The notes below the pieces were generated by a model. It ran no database searches. It saw only the letters and a program-made list of their open reading frames with translations, and had not been told where the DNA came from. DNA of 64,000 bases from Variovorax fucosicus (GTDB taxonomy: Bacteria > Pseudomonadota > Gammaproteobacteria > Burkholderiales > Burkholderiaceae_C), in the NCBI RefSeq assembly GCF_030316825.1, contig NZ_JASZYU010000005.1, positions 244,001-308,000 on the forward strand, read 5' to 3'. Positions 8,566 through 17,007 of the stretch are shown in pieces; the stretch's first letter is position 1, and every line of letters starts with the position of its first letter. A program made the position numbers and the translations under genes.

Positions 8566-9240
8566 ATGCTCACCGTTCACCACCTCAACAATTCGCGCTC
8601 GCAGCGCGTGCTCTGGCTGCTCGAAGAACTCGGGCTGCCCTATGAGATCGTTCACTACCAGCGCGACGCGAAGACCATGCTGGCGCCGCCCGAGCTGCGC
8701 CGCGTGCACCCGCTGGGCAAGTCGCCGGTAGTGACGACCGACGACGGCCTCGCGCTGGCCGAGTCGGGCGCGATCATCGAGACCCTCATCGAGCGCTTCG
8801 GCCAGGGCCGGCTCGCGCCGCCCGCAGGCTCGGCCGAGGCGCTGCGCTACCGCTACTGGCTGCACTACGCCGAAGGCTCGGCGATGCCGCCGCTGCTGCT
8901 CAAGCTGGTGTTCGACAAGATCGAGAAGAGCAAGATGCCGTTCTTCGCCAAACCCATCGCCAGGGCGATCGCGGGCAAGGCCAAGAGCAGTTTCGTGACG
9001 CCGAACATCACCACGCACCTCGACTTCATGGAAGGCGAGCTGGGCAAGAGCGAATGGTTTGCGGGCGCTGACTTCAGCGGCGCCGACATCCAGATGAGCT
9101 TTCCGGTCGAGGCGGCACAGGCGCGCGGCGGGCTCGATGCTTCACGGCCGAAGCTGATGGCGTACCTCGCACGCATCCATGCGCGGCCGGCTTACCAAAA
9201 GGCGCTGGAGCGCGGCGGCCCCTACGGCCTGTTGAGCTGA
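8566..9240 (+). CDS. Glutathione S-transferase family protein
   Basis: A 224-residue cytosolic GST. The thioredoxin-like N-terminal domain begins MLTVHHLNNSRSQRVLWLL, with the serine of the SRSQR motif in the usual place for glutathione activation. It continues through VHPLGKSPVV (cis-proline of the glutathione site) and LAESGAIIETL. The C-terminal helical domain contains FSGADIQMSFP, the usual capping-box region. It conjugates or otherwise uses glutathione; the substrate is unknown. It converges with the yqaA-like gene, the two stops being one base apart, and is separated from ychF by a repeat. Confidence 0.88.
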   Translation: MLTVHHLNNSRSQRVLWLLEELGLPYEIVHYQRDAKTMLAPPELRRVHPLGKSPVVTTDDGLALAESGAIIETLIERFGQGRLAPPAGSAEALRYRYWLHYAEGSAMPPLLLKLVFDKIEKSKMPFFAKPIARAIAGKAKSSFVTPNITTHLDFMEGELGKSEWFAGADFSGADIQMSFPVEAAQARGGLDASRPKLMAYLARIHARPAYQKALERGGPYGLLS

Positions 9241-9241
9241 T

Positions 9242-9712
9242 TCAGTTCGGCCAGATGTAGAGCAGGGCCACCGTCATCGTCAGGTAGCGAGCGAACTTGC
9301 CGATGGCCATGTAAAGCAGGCAAGGCCAGAACGACAACTTGAGCCAGCCGGCGACGGCGCACAGCGGGTCGCCGAACAGCGGCAGCCAACTCAGCAGGCA
9401 GGCCTTGGGCCCGAGCTTTTCAAGCCAAGTGAGCACACGCACATGGTGCTTCGAGTGGGCATATTTGTCGGCGACCTTGTGCGCGCCGTAGCCCATCCAC
9501 CAGTCGACCGCGCCGCCGAGCGTGTTGCCCGCCGTGGCCACCAGCACGGCCGGCCAGAACATCTCGGGGTTGAGCTTGAGCAGGCCGAACAGCGCAGGCT
9601 CCGAACCCAACGGCAGCAGCGTGGCCGACACGAACGAGACGAAAAAAAGTGTCGAGAGGCCGTATTGCGGCAGCGCCAACAGCGCCGTGAGGGAGTCGAG
9701 CCAGGCTTGCAT
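9242..9712 (-). CDS. YqaA family inner-membrane protein (DedA-like)
   Basis: A 156-residue membrane protein resembling Escherichia coli YqaA, a small member of the SNARE-associated/DedA (VTT) superfamily. Hydrophobic helices occur near residues 20-40, 55-75 and 115-150, with LLPLGSEPALF, GNTLGGAVDWWMGY and SWLPLFGDPLCAVAGWL as conserved stretches. The ATG at 9712 gives the family length; an upstream ATG at 9859 would add 49 unrelated residues and run close to the dusB start. DedA-superfamily proteins have been linked to lipid transport and envelope integrity. The role of this branch is not established. Confidence 0.8.
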   Translation of the reverse strand: MQAWLDSLTALLALPQYGLSTLFFVSFVSATLLPLGSEPALFGLLKLNPEMFWPAVLVATAGNTLGGAVDWWMGYGAHKVADKYAHSKHHVRVLTWLEKLGPKACLLSWLPLFGDPLCAVAGWLKLSFWPCLLYMAIGKFARYLTMTVALLYIWPN

Positions 9713-9900
9713 CTGCAACGGAGTATAGAAAGCCGAGTGATCGAAAGGCGTGGGAGAAAGCGCCGTCAAACCGGGCCGCAAGTCAAGCACGAAAGCCCGA
9801 TCCAAATGCGCAATCTGTTTCAGTCCCTGAAATGCCGCGCCGCTACAATCGTGCCTCATTTTTCAGCAGCTTCGCGCGGCTCATTTCCTCTTCCCTCACC

Positions 9901-10953
9901 ATGCAGATCGGCCCCATCGCGCTGGAAAACCGCTTGTTCGTGGCGCCCATGGCCGGCGTGACGGACCGCCCGTTCCGCATGCTGTGCCGCACGCTCGGCG
10001 CGGGCTACGCGGTGAGCGAGATGGTGACCTCGCGCAAGGAGCTGTGGAACACGCTCAAGACCTCGCGCCGCGCCAACCACGACGGCGAGCCCGGTCCGAT
10101 CGCGGTGCAGATCGCCGGCACCGATGCGGCCATGATGGCCGAGGCCGCGCACTACAACATCGACCGCGGCGCGCAGATCATCGACATCAACATGGGCTGC
10201 CCGGCCAAGAAGGTCTGCAACAAATGGGCGGGCTCGGCGCTGATGCGCGACGAGCCGCTCGCGCTCCAGATCGTGCAGGCCGTGGTTGACGCTGCGGCGC
10301 CGCATAGCGTGCCGGTCACGCTGAAGATGCGCACCGGCTGGAGCCAGGACCATCGCAATGCGGTGAAGCTCGCGCGCGACTTCGAAGCGGCCGGCGTGCA
10401 GATGTTGACGGTGCACGGCCGCACCCGCGAGCAAGGCTACAAGGGCGCGGCCGAGTACGACACCATCGCCGCCGTGAAGGCCGCGGTGCGCGTGCCGGTG
10501 GTGGCCAACGGCGACATCACGAGTCCGCAGAAAGCGCGCGAGGTGTTGGCGCTCACTGGCGCGGACGCCGTGATGATCGGCCGCGCGGCGCAGGGCCGGC
10601 CCTGGATCTTTCGCGAGATCGCGCATTTCCTGGCCACGGGCACCGAGCTCGCGCCGCCGCTGGTGGCCGAAGTGCGACGCCTGATGCTGGAGCATCTGGA
10701 GGCGCACTACGCGCTGTACGGCGAGTTCAGCGGCGTGCGCACCGCGCGCAAGCACATCGGCTGGTATCTGCGTTCATTGCCCGGCGGCGAAGCATTCCGC
10801 GCGCAGATGAACACCCTGGACGACTGCGCGCTGCAACTGCGTGCCGTCGCCGACTTTTTCGACGGGATCGCGGTCTTGATGGACCGCATGCCGTCCCCGG
10901 GTGCAGACGCAGATCTGTCCCCGGAAATGGAAGCGGCTGCCGCCGCTGAATGA
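9901..10953 (+). CDS. dusB: tRNA-dihydrouridine synthase B
   Basis: A 350-residue FMN enzyme that reduces uridine to dihydrouridine in the D-loop of tRNA using NADPH. The TIM barrel opens with LFVAPMAGVTDRPFR, and the catalytic cysteine lies in INMGCPAKKVCNKWAGSAL (C100). MLTVHGRTREQGY and VVANGDITS are further family motifs, and the helical RNA-binding domain is at the C terminus. The ATG at 9901 is chosen because the sequence MQIGPIALENRLF matches the usual N terminus. fis follows 26 bp downstream, the conserved dusB-fis order of many Proteobacteria, so the two are probably cotranscribed. Confidence 0.95.
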   Translation: MQIGPIALENRLFVAPMAGVTDRPFRMLCRTLGAGYAVSEMVTSRKELWNTLKTSRRANHDGEPGPIAVQIAGTDAAMMAEAAHYNIDRGAQIIDINMGCPAKKVCNKWAGSALMRDEPLALQIVQAVVDAAAPHSVPVTLKMRTGWSQDHRNAVKLARDFEAAGVQMLTVHGRTREQGYKGAAEYDTIAAVKAAVRVPVVANGDITSPQKAREVLALTGADAVMIGRAAQGRPWIFREIAHFLATGTELAPPLVAEVRRLMLEHLEAHYALYGEFSGVRTARKHIGWYLRSLPGGEAFRAQMNTLDDCALQLRAVADFFDGIAVLMDRMPSPGADADLSPEMEAAAAAE

Positions 10954-10979
10954 GAGAGAGAGAAGAAGAGAAACCAAGC

Positions 10980-11216
10980 ATGAGCAAAAAACACATCGAG
11001 GACTGCGTGCGCAGCAGTCTGGACAGCTACTTCCGCGATCTGCGCGGCACCGAACCCGACGGCATGTACGAGATGCTGGTGCGCGTGGTCGAAAAACCTT
11101 TGCTCGACGTGGTGATGACCCGTGCCGAAGGCAACCAGTCGCGCGCCGCGCAATGGCTTGGGCTCAACCGCAACACGCTGCGCAAGAAACTCGTCGAACA
11201 TAAATTGTTGAAATAA
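10980..11216 (+). CDS. fis: Fis family DNA-binding protein
   Basis: A 78-residue nucleoid-associated protein, shorter at the N terminus than the 98-residue E. coli Fis, as usual in betaproteobacteria. The C-terminal helix-turn-helix (GNQSRAAQWLGLNRNTLRKKL, residues 51-71) is clear. Fis binds and bends DNA and activates stable-RNA promoters. The start is ATG at 10980; the leader from dusB is a purine-rich GA tract (10953-10973) that may act as an extended ribosome site. purH follows 10 bp downstream, so dusB-fis-purH may form one unit. Confidence 0.93.
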   Translation: MSKKHIEDCVRSSLDSYFRDLRGTEPDGMYEMLVRVVEKPLLDVVMTRAEGNQSRAAQWLGLNRNTLRKKLVEHKLLK

Positions 11217-11226
11217 AAAGAAACTC

Positions 11227-12813
11227 ATGGCCCTGACCGCACTGCTCTCCGTTTCCGACAAGACCGGCATCCTCGAATTTGCGAAGGCGCTCAACGCGCT
11301 CGGCATCAAGCTCCTTTCCACCGGCGGCACCGCGAAGTTGCTGGCCGATGCCGGCCTGCCGGTGACCGAGGTCGCCGACCACACCGGTTTTCCCGAAATG
11401 CTCGACGGGCGCGTGAAGACGCTGCACCCCAAGATCCACGGTGGCTTGCTGGCGCGGCGCGATCTGCCTGCGCACGTGGCCGCCATCGAGGCGCATGGCA
11501 TCGACACCATCGACCTGCTGGTGGTGAATCTCTACCCGTTCGAGGCCACCGTTGCCAAGCCCGGCTGCACCCTCGAAGACGCGATCGAGAACATCGACAT
11601 CGGCGGCCCGGCCATGGTGCGCAGCGCGGCCAAGAACTGGAAGGACGTCGGCGTGCTGACCGACGCATCGCAGTACGCGGGCGCGCTGGCCGAACTCCAG
11701 GCCGACGGCAAGCTCAGCGACAAGACGAAGTTCGCGCTGTCGGTGGCCGCCTTCAACCGCATCAGCCAATACGACGGCGCCATCAGCGACTACCTGTCGG
11801 GTCTGCGGGAAGACGGCAGCCACTCGCTGTTTCCGGCGCAGAGCAATGGCCGCTTCGTCAAGCTGCAGGACTTGCGCTACGGCGAGAACCCGCACCAGCA
11901 GGCCGCGTTCTACCGCGACCTGTATCCGGCGCCCGGTTCGCTCGTGAGCGCGAAGCAACTGCAGGGCAAGGAGCTCAGCTACAACAACATCGCCGATGCC
12001 GACGCCGCGTGGGAATGCGTGAAGAGCTTCGACGTGCCGGCCTGCGTGATCGTCAAGCACGCCAACCCCTGCGGCGTGGCCGTGGGCAGGGACGCGAACG
12101 AGGCCTACAGCAAGGCCTTCAAGACCGATCCGACCTCGGCCTTCGGCGGCATCATCGCCTTCAACCGCACTGTCGATGGTGCGACGGCGCAAGAGATCAG
12201 CAAGCAGTTTGTCGAGGTGCTGATGGCGCCCGGCTACACGCCCGAAGCACTGGAGCTGTTCCAGGCGACCAGGAACCGGCAGAACGTGCGCATTCTCGAG
12301 ATCGCGCTGCCACCGGGCGGCGCGAGCGACTGGGACAACGGCCGCAACATGATGGACGTCAAGCGCATCGGCTCGGGCCTTCTGATGCAGACCGCCGACA
12401 ACCGCGTGCTGGCCGCGAGCGAGCTCAAGGTGGTGAGCAAGAAGCAACCGACGCCGGAACAGCTGGAAGACCTGCTGTTCGCCTGGAAGGTCGCGAAGTA
12501 CGTGAAGAGCAACGCGATCGTGTTCTGCGCCGGCGGCATGACCATGGGCGTGGGCGCAGGCCAGATGAGCCGGCTCGATTCGGCGCGGATCGCGAGCATC
12601 AAGGCCGAGCATGCAGGCTTGTCGCTGAAAGGCACGGCGGTCGCGAGCGATGCGTTCTTTCCGTTCCGCGACGGGCTCGACGTGGTGGTCGATGCCGGCG
12701 CCAGCGCGGTCATCCAGCCAGGCGGCTCGATGCGCGACCAGGAAGTGATCGACGCGGCGGACGAGCGCGGCGTGGTGATGGTGCTCTCAGGCGTGCGTCA
12801 CTTCAGGCACTAG
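11227..12813 (+). CDS. purH: Bifunctional AICAR formyltransferase / IMP cyclohydrolase
   Basis: A 528-residue enzyme for the last two steps of de novo IMP synthesis: formylation of AICAR with 10-formyl-tetrahydrofolate and ring closure to IMP. The N-terminal MGS-like cyclohydrolase domain begins with TALLSVSDKTGILEFAKAL and contains GGTAKLL and RVKTLHPKIHGG. The formyltransferase domain holds the catalytic K277-H278 pair in VKHANPCG and ends with GGSMRDQEVIDAADERG. It lies 10 bp after fis and is followed by a copy of the dispersed repeat. Confidence 0.96.
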   Translation: MALTALLSVSDKTGILEFAKALNALGIKLLSTGGTAKLLADAGLPVTEVADHTGFPEMLDGRVKTLHPKIHGGLLARRDLPAHVAAIEAHGIDTIDLLVVNLYPFEATVAKPGCTLEDAIENIDIGGPAMVRSAAKNWKDVGVLTDASQYAGALAELQADGKLSDKTKFALSVAAFNRISQYDGAISDYLSGLREDGSHSLFPAQSNGRFVKLQDLRYGENPHQQAAFYRDLYPAPGSLVSAKQLQGKELSYNNIADADAAWECVKSFDVPACVIVKHANPCGVAVGRDANEAYSKAFKTDPTSAFGGIIAFNRTVDGATAQEISKQFVEVLMAPGYTPEALELFQATRNRQNVRILEIALPPGGASDWDNGRNMMDVKRIGSGLLMQTADNRVLAASELKVVSKKQPTPEQLEDLLFAWKVAKYVKSNAIVFCAGGMTMGVGAGQMSRLDSARIASIKAEHAGLSLKGTAVASDAFFPFRDGLDVVVDAGASAVIQPGGSMRDQEVIDAADERGVVMVLSGVRHFRH

Positions 12814-12816
12814 ATC

Positions 12817-12911
12817 CCACCCCCAGTCTTCGCGCACTTCGTGTCGCTTCGCCAACCCCCTTGCAGGGGGGCAACACCGGCGGCCCGGCAAAGCCGGTTC
12901 CGCGGTGTTCC
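12817..12911 (+). repeat. Dispersed intergenic repeat, copy C
   Basis: About 95 bp just after purH, in the same orientation as copy B. The blocks GCGCACTTCGTGTCGCTTCG and GGCCCGGCAAAGCCGGTTCC are identical. It fills the space between the convergent purH and hemL genes and may help separate their transcripts. Confidence 0.87.
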
Positions 12912-12925
12912 TGGGCTGGGCGCGC

Positions 12926-14212
12926 CTAGAGGTTCCTGAAGATCTGGCGGGCGGCTTCGATCGTTGCGGCGATGTCTTCGTCGCTGTGTGCGGCGCTGAC
13001 AAAGCCGGCTTCGTAGAGCGCCGGCGCGATGTAGACCCCGCGGTCCAGCAGGCCGTGGAACAGCGTGTTGAACCTTGCGTTGTCGGTGGTCATCACCGTC
13101 GCGTAGTTCTGCGGCAACTGGTCGAACAGGAAGAAGCCGAACATGCCGCCTTCGCTGTCGGCGCTGAACGGCACGCCTTCGGCAGCGGCCGCCGCCTTGA
13201 GGCCATCGACCAACAAACGCGTCCTGGTGCCCAGCGCTTCATAGAAGCCGGGCTTGGCCACTTCCTTCAAGGTCGCGAGGCCGCAAGCCGTGGCCACCGG
13301 GTTGCCCGAGAGCGTGCCGGCCTGGTAGACCGGGCCCAGGGGGGCGAGCTGCTCCATGATCGCGCGCGGGCCGCCGAAGGCCGCCAGCGGCATGCCGCCG
13401 CCGATGACCTTGCCGAGCACCGTGAGGTCGGGCGTGATGCCGAGCACGCCCTGCGCCCCGTGCAGGCCGACGCGAAAGCCCGTCATCACTTCGTCGAACA
13501 CCAGCAGTGCGCCGTGCTGCGTGCAGAGTTCGCGGCAGCGCTTCGCGAACGCGGGCGTCGCGCGCACGAAATTCATGTTGCCAGCGATCGCCTCGATCAT
13601 CAGGCAGGCGAGTTCGTTGCCGTGCAGCGCGAACGCCTCTTCGAGCTGCTCGAGGTTGTTGTACTCGAGCACCAGCGTGTGCTGCACGACTTCGGGCGGC
13701 ACGCCGGCCGAGGTCGGATTGCCGAAGGTCGCGAGGCCGGAGCCGGCCTTGACCAGCAGCGCATCGGCGTGGCCGTGGTAGCAGCCCTCGAACTTGATGA
13801 TGTATTTGCGTCCGGTGGCACCGCGCGCCAGGCGCAGCGCGCTCATGGCGGCTTCGGTGCCCGAGCTCACGAGCCGCACCATTTCCATCGACGGCACCAG
13901 CGCGAGGATGGCTTCGGCCAGTTCGATCTCGCGCTCGGTCGGCGCGCCGTACGAGAAGCCTTCCAGCACGGCCTTCTGCACCGCTTCGACCACGGCCGGG
14001 TGCCCGTGCCCCAGGATCATCGGCCCCCAGGAGCCGATGTAGTCGATGTAGCGCTTGTCGTTCGCGTCCCAGAAATACGCGCCCTGGGCACGTTGCACGA
14101 AGCGCGGCGTGCCGCCGACGGCCTTGAAGGCGCGAACCGGCGAGTTCACGCCACCGGGGATCACGGCGCGGGCGCGCTCGAAGAGTTGTTCGTTTCGGTC
14201 AGCGTTTGTCAT
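12926..14212 (-). CDS. hemL: Glutamate-1-semialdehyde 2,1-aminomutase
   Basis: A 428-residue PLP enzyme that converts glutamate-1-semialdehyde to 5-aminolevulinate in the C5 route to haem and other tetrapyrroles. Class III aminotransferase features are present: SSGTEAAMSALRLAR, FEGCYHGHAD, LLVFDEVMTGFR (PLP-ring aspartate) and the PLP lysine K268 in VLGKVIGGGMPLAAFGG. It is convergent with purH. Upstream, repeat copy D separates it from the thiD-like gene on the same strand. Confidence 0.96.
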   Translation of the reverse strand: MTNADRNEQLFERARAVIPGGVNSPVRAFKAVGGTPRFVQRAQGAYFWDANDKRYIDYIGSWGPMILGHGHPAVVEAVQKAVLEGFSYGAPTEREIELAEAILALVPSMEMVRLVSSGTEAAMSALRLARGATGRKYIIKFEGCYHGHADALLVKAGSGLATFGNPTSAGVPPEVVQHTLVLEYNNLEQLEEAFALHGNELACLMIEAIAGNMNFVRATPAFAKRCRELCTQHGALLVFDEVMTGFRVGLHGAQGVLGITPDLTVLGKVIGGGMPLAAFGGPRAIMEQLAPLGPVYQAGTLSGNPVATACGLATLKEVAKPGFYEALGTRTRLLVDGLKAAAAAEGVPFSADSEGGMFGFFLFDQLPQNYATVMTTDNARFNTLFHGLLDRGVYIAPALYEAGFVSAAHSDEDIAATIEAARQIFRNL

Positions 14213-14234
14213 TGAGGGGAGAAATTCTTATAGG

Positions 14235-14335
14235 CAAGGGGCCGCCGCGCCCGGCCGCCCGAAGCGGCCGGCCCGCCCCCGGCAGGGGGAAGGAGAAGCG
14301 ACACGCAGTGCGCGCAGCCTGGGGGCGAGCAACAT
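14235..14335 (-). repeat. Dispersed intergenic repeat, copy D (diverged)
   Basis: About 100 bp between the thiD stop and the hemL start, inverted relative to copy B. The half next to thiD (AGAAGCGACACGCAGTGCGC and CTGGGGGCGAGCAAC) is well conserved. The other half has diverged into a GGCCGCC/GGCGGCC-rich hairpin. As in copy A, the GGGGGCGAGCAAC edge abuts a stop codon. Confidence 0.75.
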
Positions 14336-14336
14336 T

Positions 14337-15302
14337 TCAGTGGCGGGTGTCGTGCGGTGGCAGGGCAAAGTCGGAGGGGTCGGCCGCCTCGACCACGTCG
14401 TCTTCGTCCTCTTCGGGCTGGGCCCAGAACAGGCGGTCGGGCAGCACATGGCCCATGCCGGGGCGAAAACCCGCATCGAGGCAGCGATCCATATAGCTCA
14501 GCGCCTCGCTGGTGGCGGCGGTGAGGTCGGTGCCGCTGGCGAGCAGTGCCGCCAGCGCGGCCGAGAGCGTGTCGCCGGCACCGGAGAACACGGCTTCGAG
14601 CCGCTCGTACTTCTCGCTGGCGAGCACCGCCTGAGGCGAGGCCAGCACGTTGTCGAAGAACTGGTCGGGCAGCACGATGCCGGTGACGAGCGTGTAGGGC
14701 ACGCCGTGCTCGCCGGCTGCGCGGGCGATGTCGCGCGGTGTCGGGCTGCGCTCGCCGGACCAGTCGGGCAGCAGCCAGCGCCAGAGCGTGCTGTGGTTGC
14801 CCACCAGCACCGTGGTCTGCGGCAGCAGCAGGTCGCGGAAGGCATCGAGGTAGGGCTCGATCTGGTTTTCGTCCCACCACGACAGGTTGGGCATGTAGGC
14901 CACCAGCGGAACGTCGGGGTAGTCGCTGGCGGTCTCGGCGATGGTGCTGAGGATCTCCGGCGTGCCGACGAAACCGACCTTGATCAGCCGCACTTCCACG
15001 TCCTCCAGGATCGCGCGCGCCTGTTCGGCAACGGCTTCCTCATCGAAGGCAAAGTGGTCGAAAATCTCGGCCGTGTCGCGCGCGTACGCGCCGGTCACGA
15101 CCGCAAGCATGTGCGCACCCACTGACGCCATGGCCAGCGCGTCGCCTCCAAGCCCGCCGGCGCCGCTCGGGTCGCTGGCGTTGAAGACCAGCACGCAGGG
15201 CGGGTTGAGATCGTCGTCGTCGGCCAACGTTTCGTCGTCCGACGCACCGGTAAGATCGGCCGCATCACGTGCGGCGCCAGAGGGTAGTAAGTAAGTATTC
15301 AT
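14337..15302 (-). CDS. thiD: Hydroxymethylpyrimidine/phosphomethylpyrimidine kinase
   Basis: A 321-residue ribokinase-fold protein with the ThiD signatures VLVFNASDPSGAGGLGGDALAMASVGAH and, near the C terminus, EAVFSGAGDTLSAALAALL (catalytic aspartate in GAGD). ThiD phosphorylates HMP and HMP-P in thiamine biosynthesis. It is longer than typical ThiD (about 266 residues), with an acidic N-terminal extension of about 35 residues and an acidic C-terminal tail. No other thi gene is nearby and no TPP riboswitch is recognisable in the 111-bp gap to the divergent rubredoxin gene. A paralogue with a related substrate cannot be excluded. Confidence 0.8.
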   Translation of the reverse strand: MNTYLLPSGAARDAADLTGASDDETLADDDDLNPPCVLVFNASDPSGAGGLGGDALAMASVGAHMLAVVTGAYARDTAEIFDHFAFDEEAVAEQARAILEDVEVRLIKVGFVGTPEILSTIAETASDYPDVPLVAYMPNLSWWDENQIEPYLDAFRDLLLPQTTVLVGNHSTLWRWLLPDWSGERSPTPRDIARAAGEHGVPYTLVTGIVLPDQFFDNVLASPQAVLASEKYERLEAVFSGAGDTLSAALAALLASGTDLTAATSEALSYMDRCLDAGFRPGMGHVLPDRLFWAQPEEDEDDVVEAADPSDFALPPHDTRH

Positions 15303-15373
15303 GCGCCGTGGTGGGTCACCGCGATGGTGGCATAAGTGAGACGCTTGTCACGTTCAACTGTGATACGTCTGGA

Positions 15374-15379
15374 TACAAT
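15374..15379 (+). promoter_or_regulatory. Candidate -10 element of the rubredoxin/pil-chp operon
   Basis: TACAAT within GGATACAATCG, 35 bp before the rubredoxin start. The sequence 16-18 bp upstream (around GTTCAA) is a poor -35 box. This is the best match to a sigma-70 -10 element in the 111-bp divergent region between thiD and the rubredoxin gene. Confidence 0.35.
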
Positions 15380-15413
15380 CGTTGCATTCTATGTACAGGG
15401 ACTTTAAGCTGCG

Positions 15414-15584
15414 ATGAACACGAAAACATGGATGTGCCTGATTTGCGGGTGGATCTACGATGAAGCGGTTGGAGTGCCCGAAGACGGCATTGCGCCCAAC
15501 ACGGCCTGGGCCGACGTCCCGATGAACTGGACGTGTCCCGAGTGCGGAGCGCGCAAGGAAGATTTTGAGATGGTTGAGATCTGA
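15414..15584 (+). CDS. Rubredoxin
   Basis: A 56-residue protein with the two CxxC knuckles that bind a single iron: C8-L-I-C11 in MCLICGWIYDEA and C41-P-E-C44 in WTCPECGARKEDF. The spacing and the conserved GIAPNTAW and WADVP residues identify a classical small rubredoxin, a cytoplasmic one-electron carrier. It lies 83 bp upstream of pilG on the same strand, so it may be cotranscribed with the Pil-Chp genes. The functional reason for that order is not known to me. It is divergent from thiD. Confidence 0.95.
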   Translation: MNTKTWMCLICGWIYDEAVGVPEDGIAPNTAWADVPMNWTCPECGARKEDFEMVEI

Positions 15585-15667
15585 AGCATGGCATAGGGCT
15601 GCGCTTCATCATGCGCCGATCTGTTCGGTGCGGTATTGAACGAAGTCCCATACAGGAGCGTGTGCCC

Positions 15668-16066
15668 ATGAGCACCACAGGATCCGGTTACAAAGTGCTC
15701 GTCATCGACGACAGCAACACTATTCGGCGCAGCGCTGAGATCTTTCTCAAGCAGGGTGGCCACGAAGTGCTGCTGGCTGAAGACGGATTCGATGCGCTGT
15801 CGAAGGTCAACGACCACAAGCCGCATCTCATTTTCTGCGACATCCTGATGCCGCGTCTCGACGGCTACCAAACCTGCGCCATCATCAAACGCAACGCCCA
15901 GTTCTCGGGCGTCCCTGTCGTCATGCTTTCCTCGAAGGATGGCGTGTTCGACAAGGCGCGCGGTCGCATGGTCGGCTCGCAAGACTATCTCACCAAGCCT
16001 TTTACCAAAGACCAACTGCTGCAAGCCGTGCAGCAGTTCGGCATCGTTCAAACGGAAGCCCCCTGA
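15668..16066 (+). CDS. pilG: Twitching motility response regulator PilG
   Basis: A 132-residue stand-alone receiver domain. The acidic pair is D14-D15, the phosphoacceptor is D58 in LIFCDILMPRLDG, and the conserved lysine is K110 in YLTKPFTKDQ. In the Pil-Chp system PilG is phosphorylated by ChpA and promotes type IV pilus extension. ATG at 15668 gives the family length. The stop overlaps the pilH start by one base (TGATG), so the two are translationally coupled. Confidence 0.92.
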   Translation: MSTTGSGYKVLVIDDSNTIRRSAEIFLKQGGHEVLLAEDGFDALSKVNDHKPHLIFCDILMPRLDGYQTCAIIKRNAQFSGVPVVMLSSKDGVFDKARGRMVGSQDYLTKPFTKDQLLQAVQQFGIVQTEAP

Positions 16067-16431
16067 TGGCCATTCATAAAGTACTCGTGGTTGACGACTC
16101 CAAGACGGAGTTGCTGTTCCTGACCGAACTGCTCCAGAAAAACGGCTTCGCCGTGAAGACGGCGGAAAACGCCGACGACGCCATGCGCCGGCTCGAAGAG
16201 GAGCAGCCCGACCTGATCCTGATGGACGTGGTGATGCCGGGCCAGAACGGCTTCCAGCTCACCCGCGCGATCGCCCGTAATCCGAAGTACGAGCAGGTGC
16301 CGATCATCCTGTGCACCAGCAAGAACCAGGAAACCGACCGCGTCTGGGGCATGCGCCAAGGTGCGCGCGACTACATCGTCAAACCGGTCAACGCCGCCGA
16401 ACTGATGGCGAAGATCAGCGCGCTTGCCTGA
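16066..16431 (+). CDS. pilH: Twitching motility response regulator PilH
   Basis: A 121-residue single-domain response regulator with D10-D11, phosphoacceptor D54 in LILMDVVMPGQNGF and K106 in DYIVKPVNA. PilH is the second CheY-like output of the Pil-Chp pathway, associated with pilus retraction or with draining phosphate from ChpA. It overlaps pilG by one base and precedes pilI by two bases. Confidence 0.92.
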   Translation: MAIHKVLVVDDSKTELLFLTELLQKNGFAVKTAENADDAMRRLEEEQPDLILMDVVMPGQNGFQLTRAIARNPKYEQVPIILCTSKNQETDRVWGMRQGARDYIVKPVNAAELMAKISALA

Positions 16432-16433
16432 AC

Positions 16434-16997
16434 ATGGCCAATCGCGACGCGTTGCGCGCTTTCCAGTCCCGCCTTGCGGGTCGCTTGCAGGCCGTGCGCA
16501 CTGCCGGCAGCGTGTCGGCCTCCTGGCTGGCCGTTGAGGCGGGCAATGCCAAGTATCTGTTTCCGCTCGGCCATGCCGGCGAAATTTTCCCCTGGACGCC
16601 GCCGCAGCCTGTGCCGTACACGGCGCCCTGGTTTCTCGGCGTCGCCAACCTGCGTGGCGGGCTGTTCGGCGTGATCCAGCTTGCCGGCTTTGCCGCCGGC
16701 CAGCGCAGCCCCGTGGCTGCGACCGAAGCGGCGCGCGCGCAGTCGCGACTGGTGGCGCTCAACGAACTGCTCGAAGTCAACTGCGCCCTGCTGATCGACC
16801 GCCTGGTCGGACTGCGCGGCGTCGAGGCTTTCACGGCAGCCAAGGCGCCCGACGTCGAAGCGCCTGCGTGGCTTGGCCATGCGTACACCGATGCGGAGGG
16901 CGTGCAGTGGCAGGAGATCAACCTGCAAGCGCTTTCGCAGCAACCGCAATTTTTGAGTATCGGCGCCGGTGGCTTGCCGAACCCCGACATCAACTGA
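16434..16997 (+). CDS. pilI: CheW-like adaptor PilI
   Basis: A 187-residue CheW-domain protein (KYLFPLGHAGEIFPW, APWFLGVANLRGGLFGVIQL, NCALLIDRLVGLRG). It links the receptor PilJ to the kinase ChpA at the inner membrane. ATG at 16434 lies two bases after the pilH stop. The in-frame sequence upstream of this ATG overlaps pilH in another frame and does not look like protein. The gap to pilJ is 10 bp. Confidence 0.9.
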   Translation: MANRDALRAFQSRLAGRLQAVRTAGSVSASWLAVEAGNAKYLFPLGHAGEIFPWTPPQPVPYTAPWFLGVANLRGGLFGVIQLAGFAAGQRSPVAATEAARAQSRLVALNELLEVNCALLIDRLVGLRGVEAFTAAKAPDVEAPAWLGHAYTDAEGVQWQEINLQALSQQPQFLSIGAGGLPNPDIN

Positions 16998-17007
16998 AGG
17001 ACCGACC

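Noticed and set aside
10953..10975. GA-rich tract between dusB and fis as a simple repeat or regulatory element
   Set aside because: It is short and most simply an extended purine ribosome-binding leader for fis.
15303..15413. TPP riboswitch upstream of thiD
   Set aside because: The 111-bp leader shows none of the conserved THI-box cores (CUGAGA, ACCUG).
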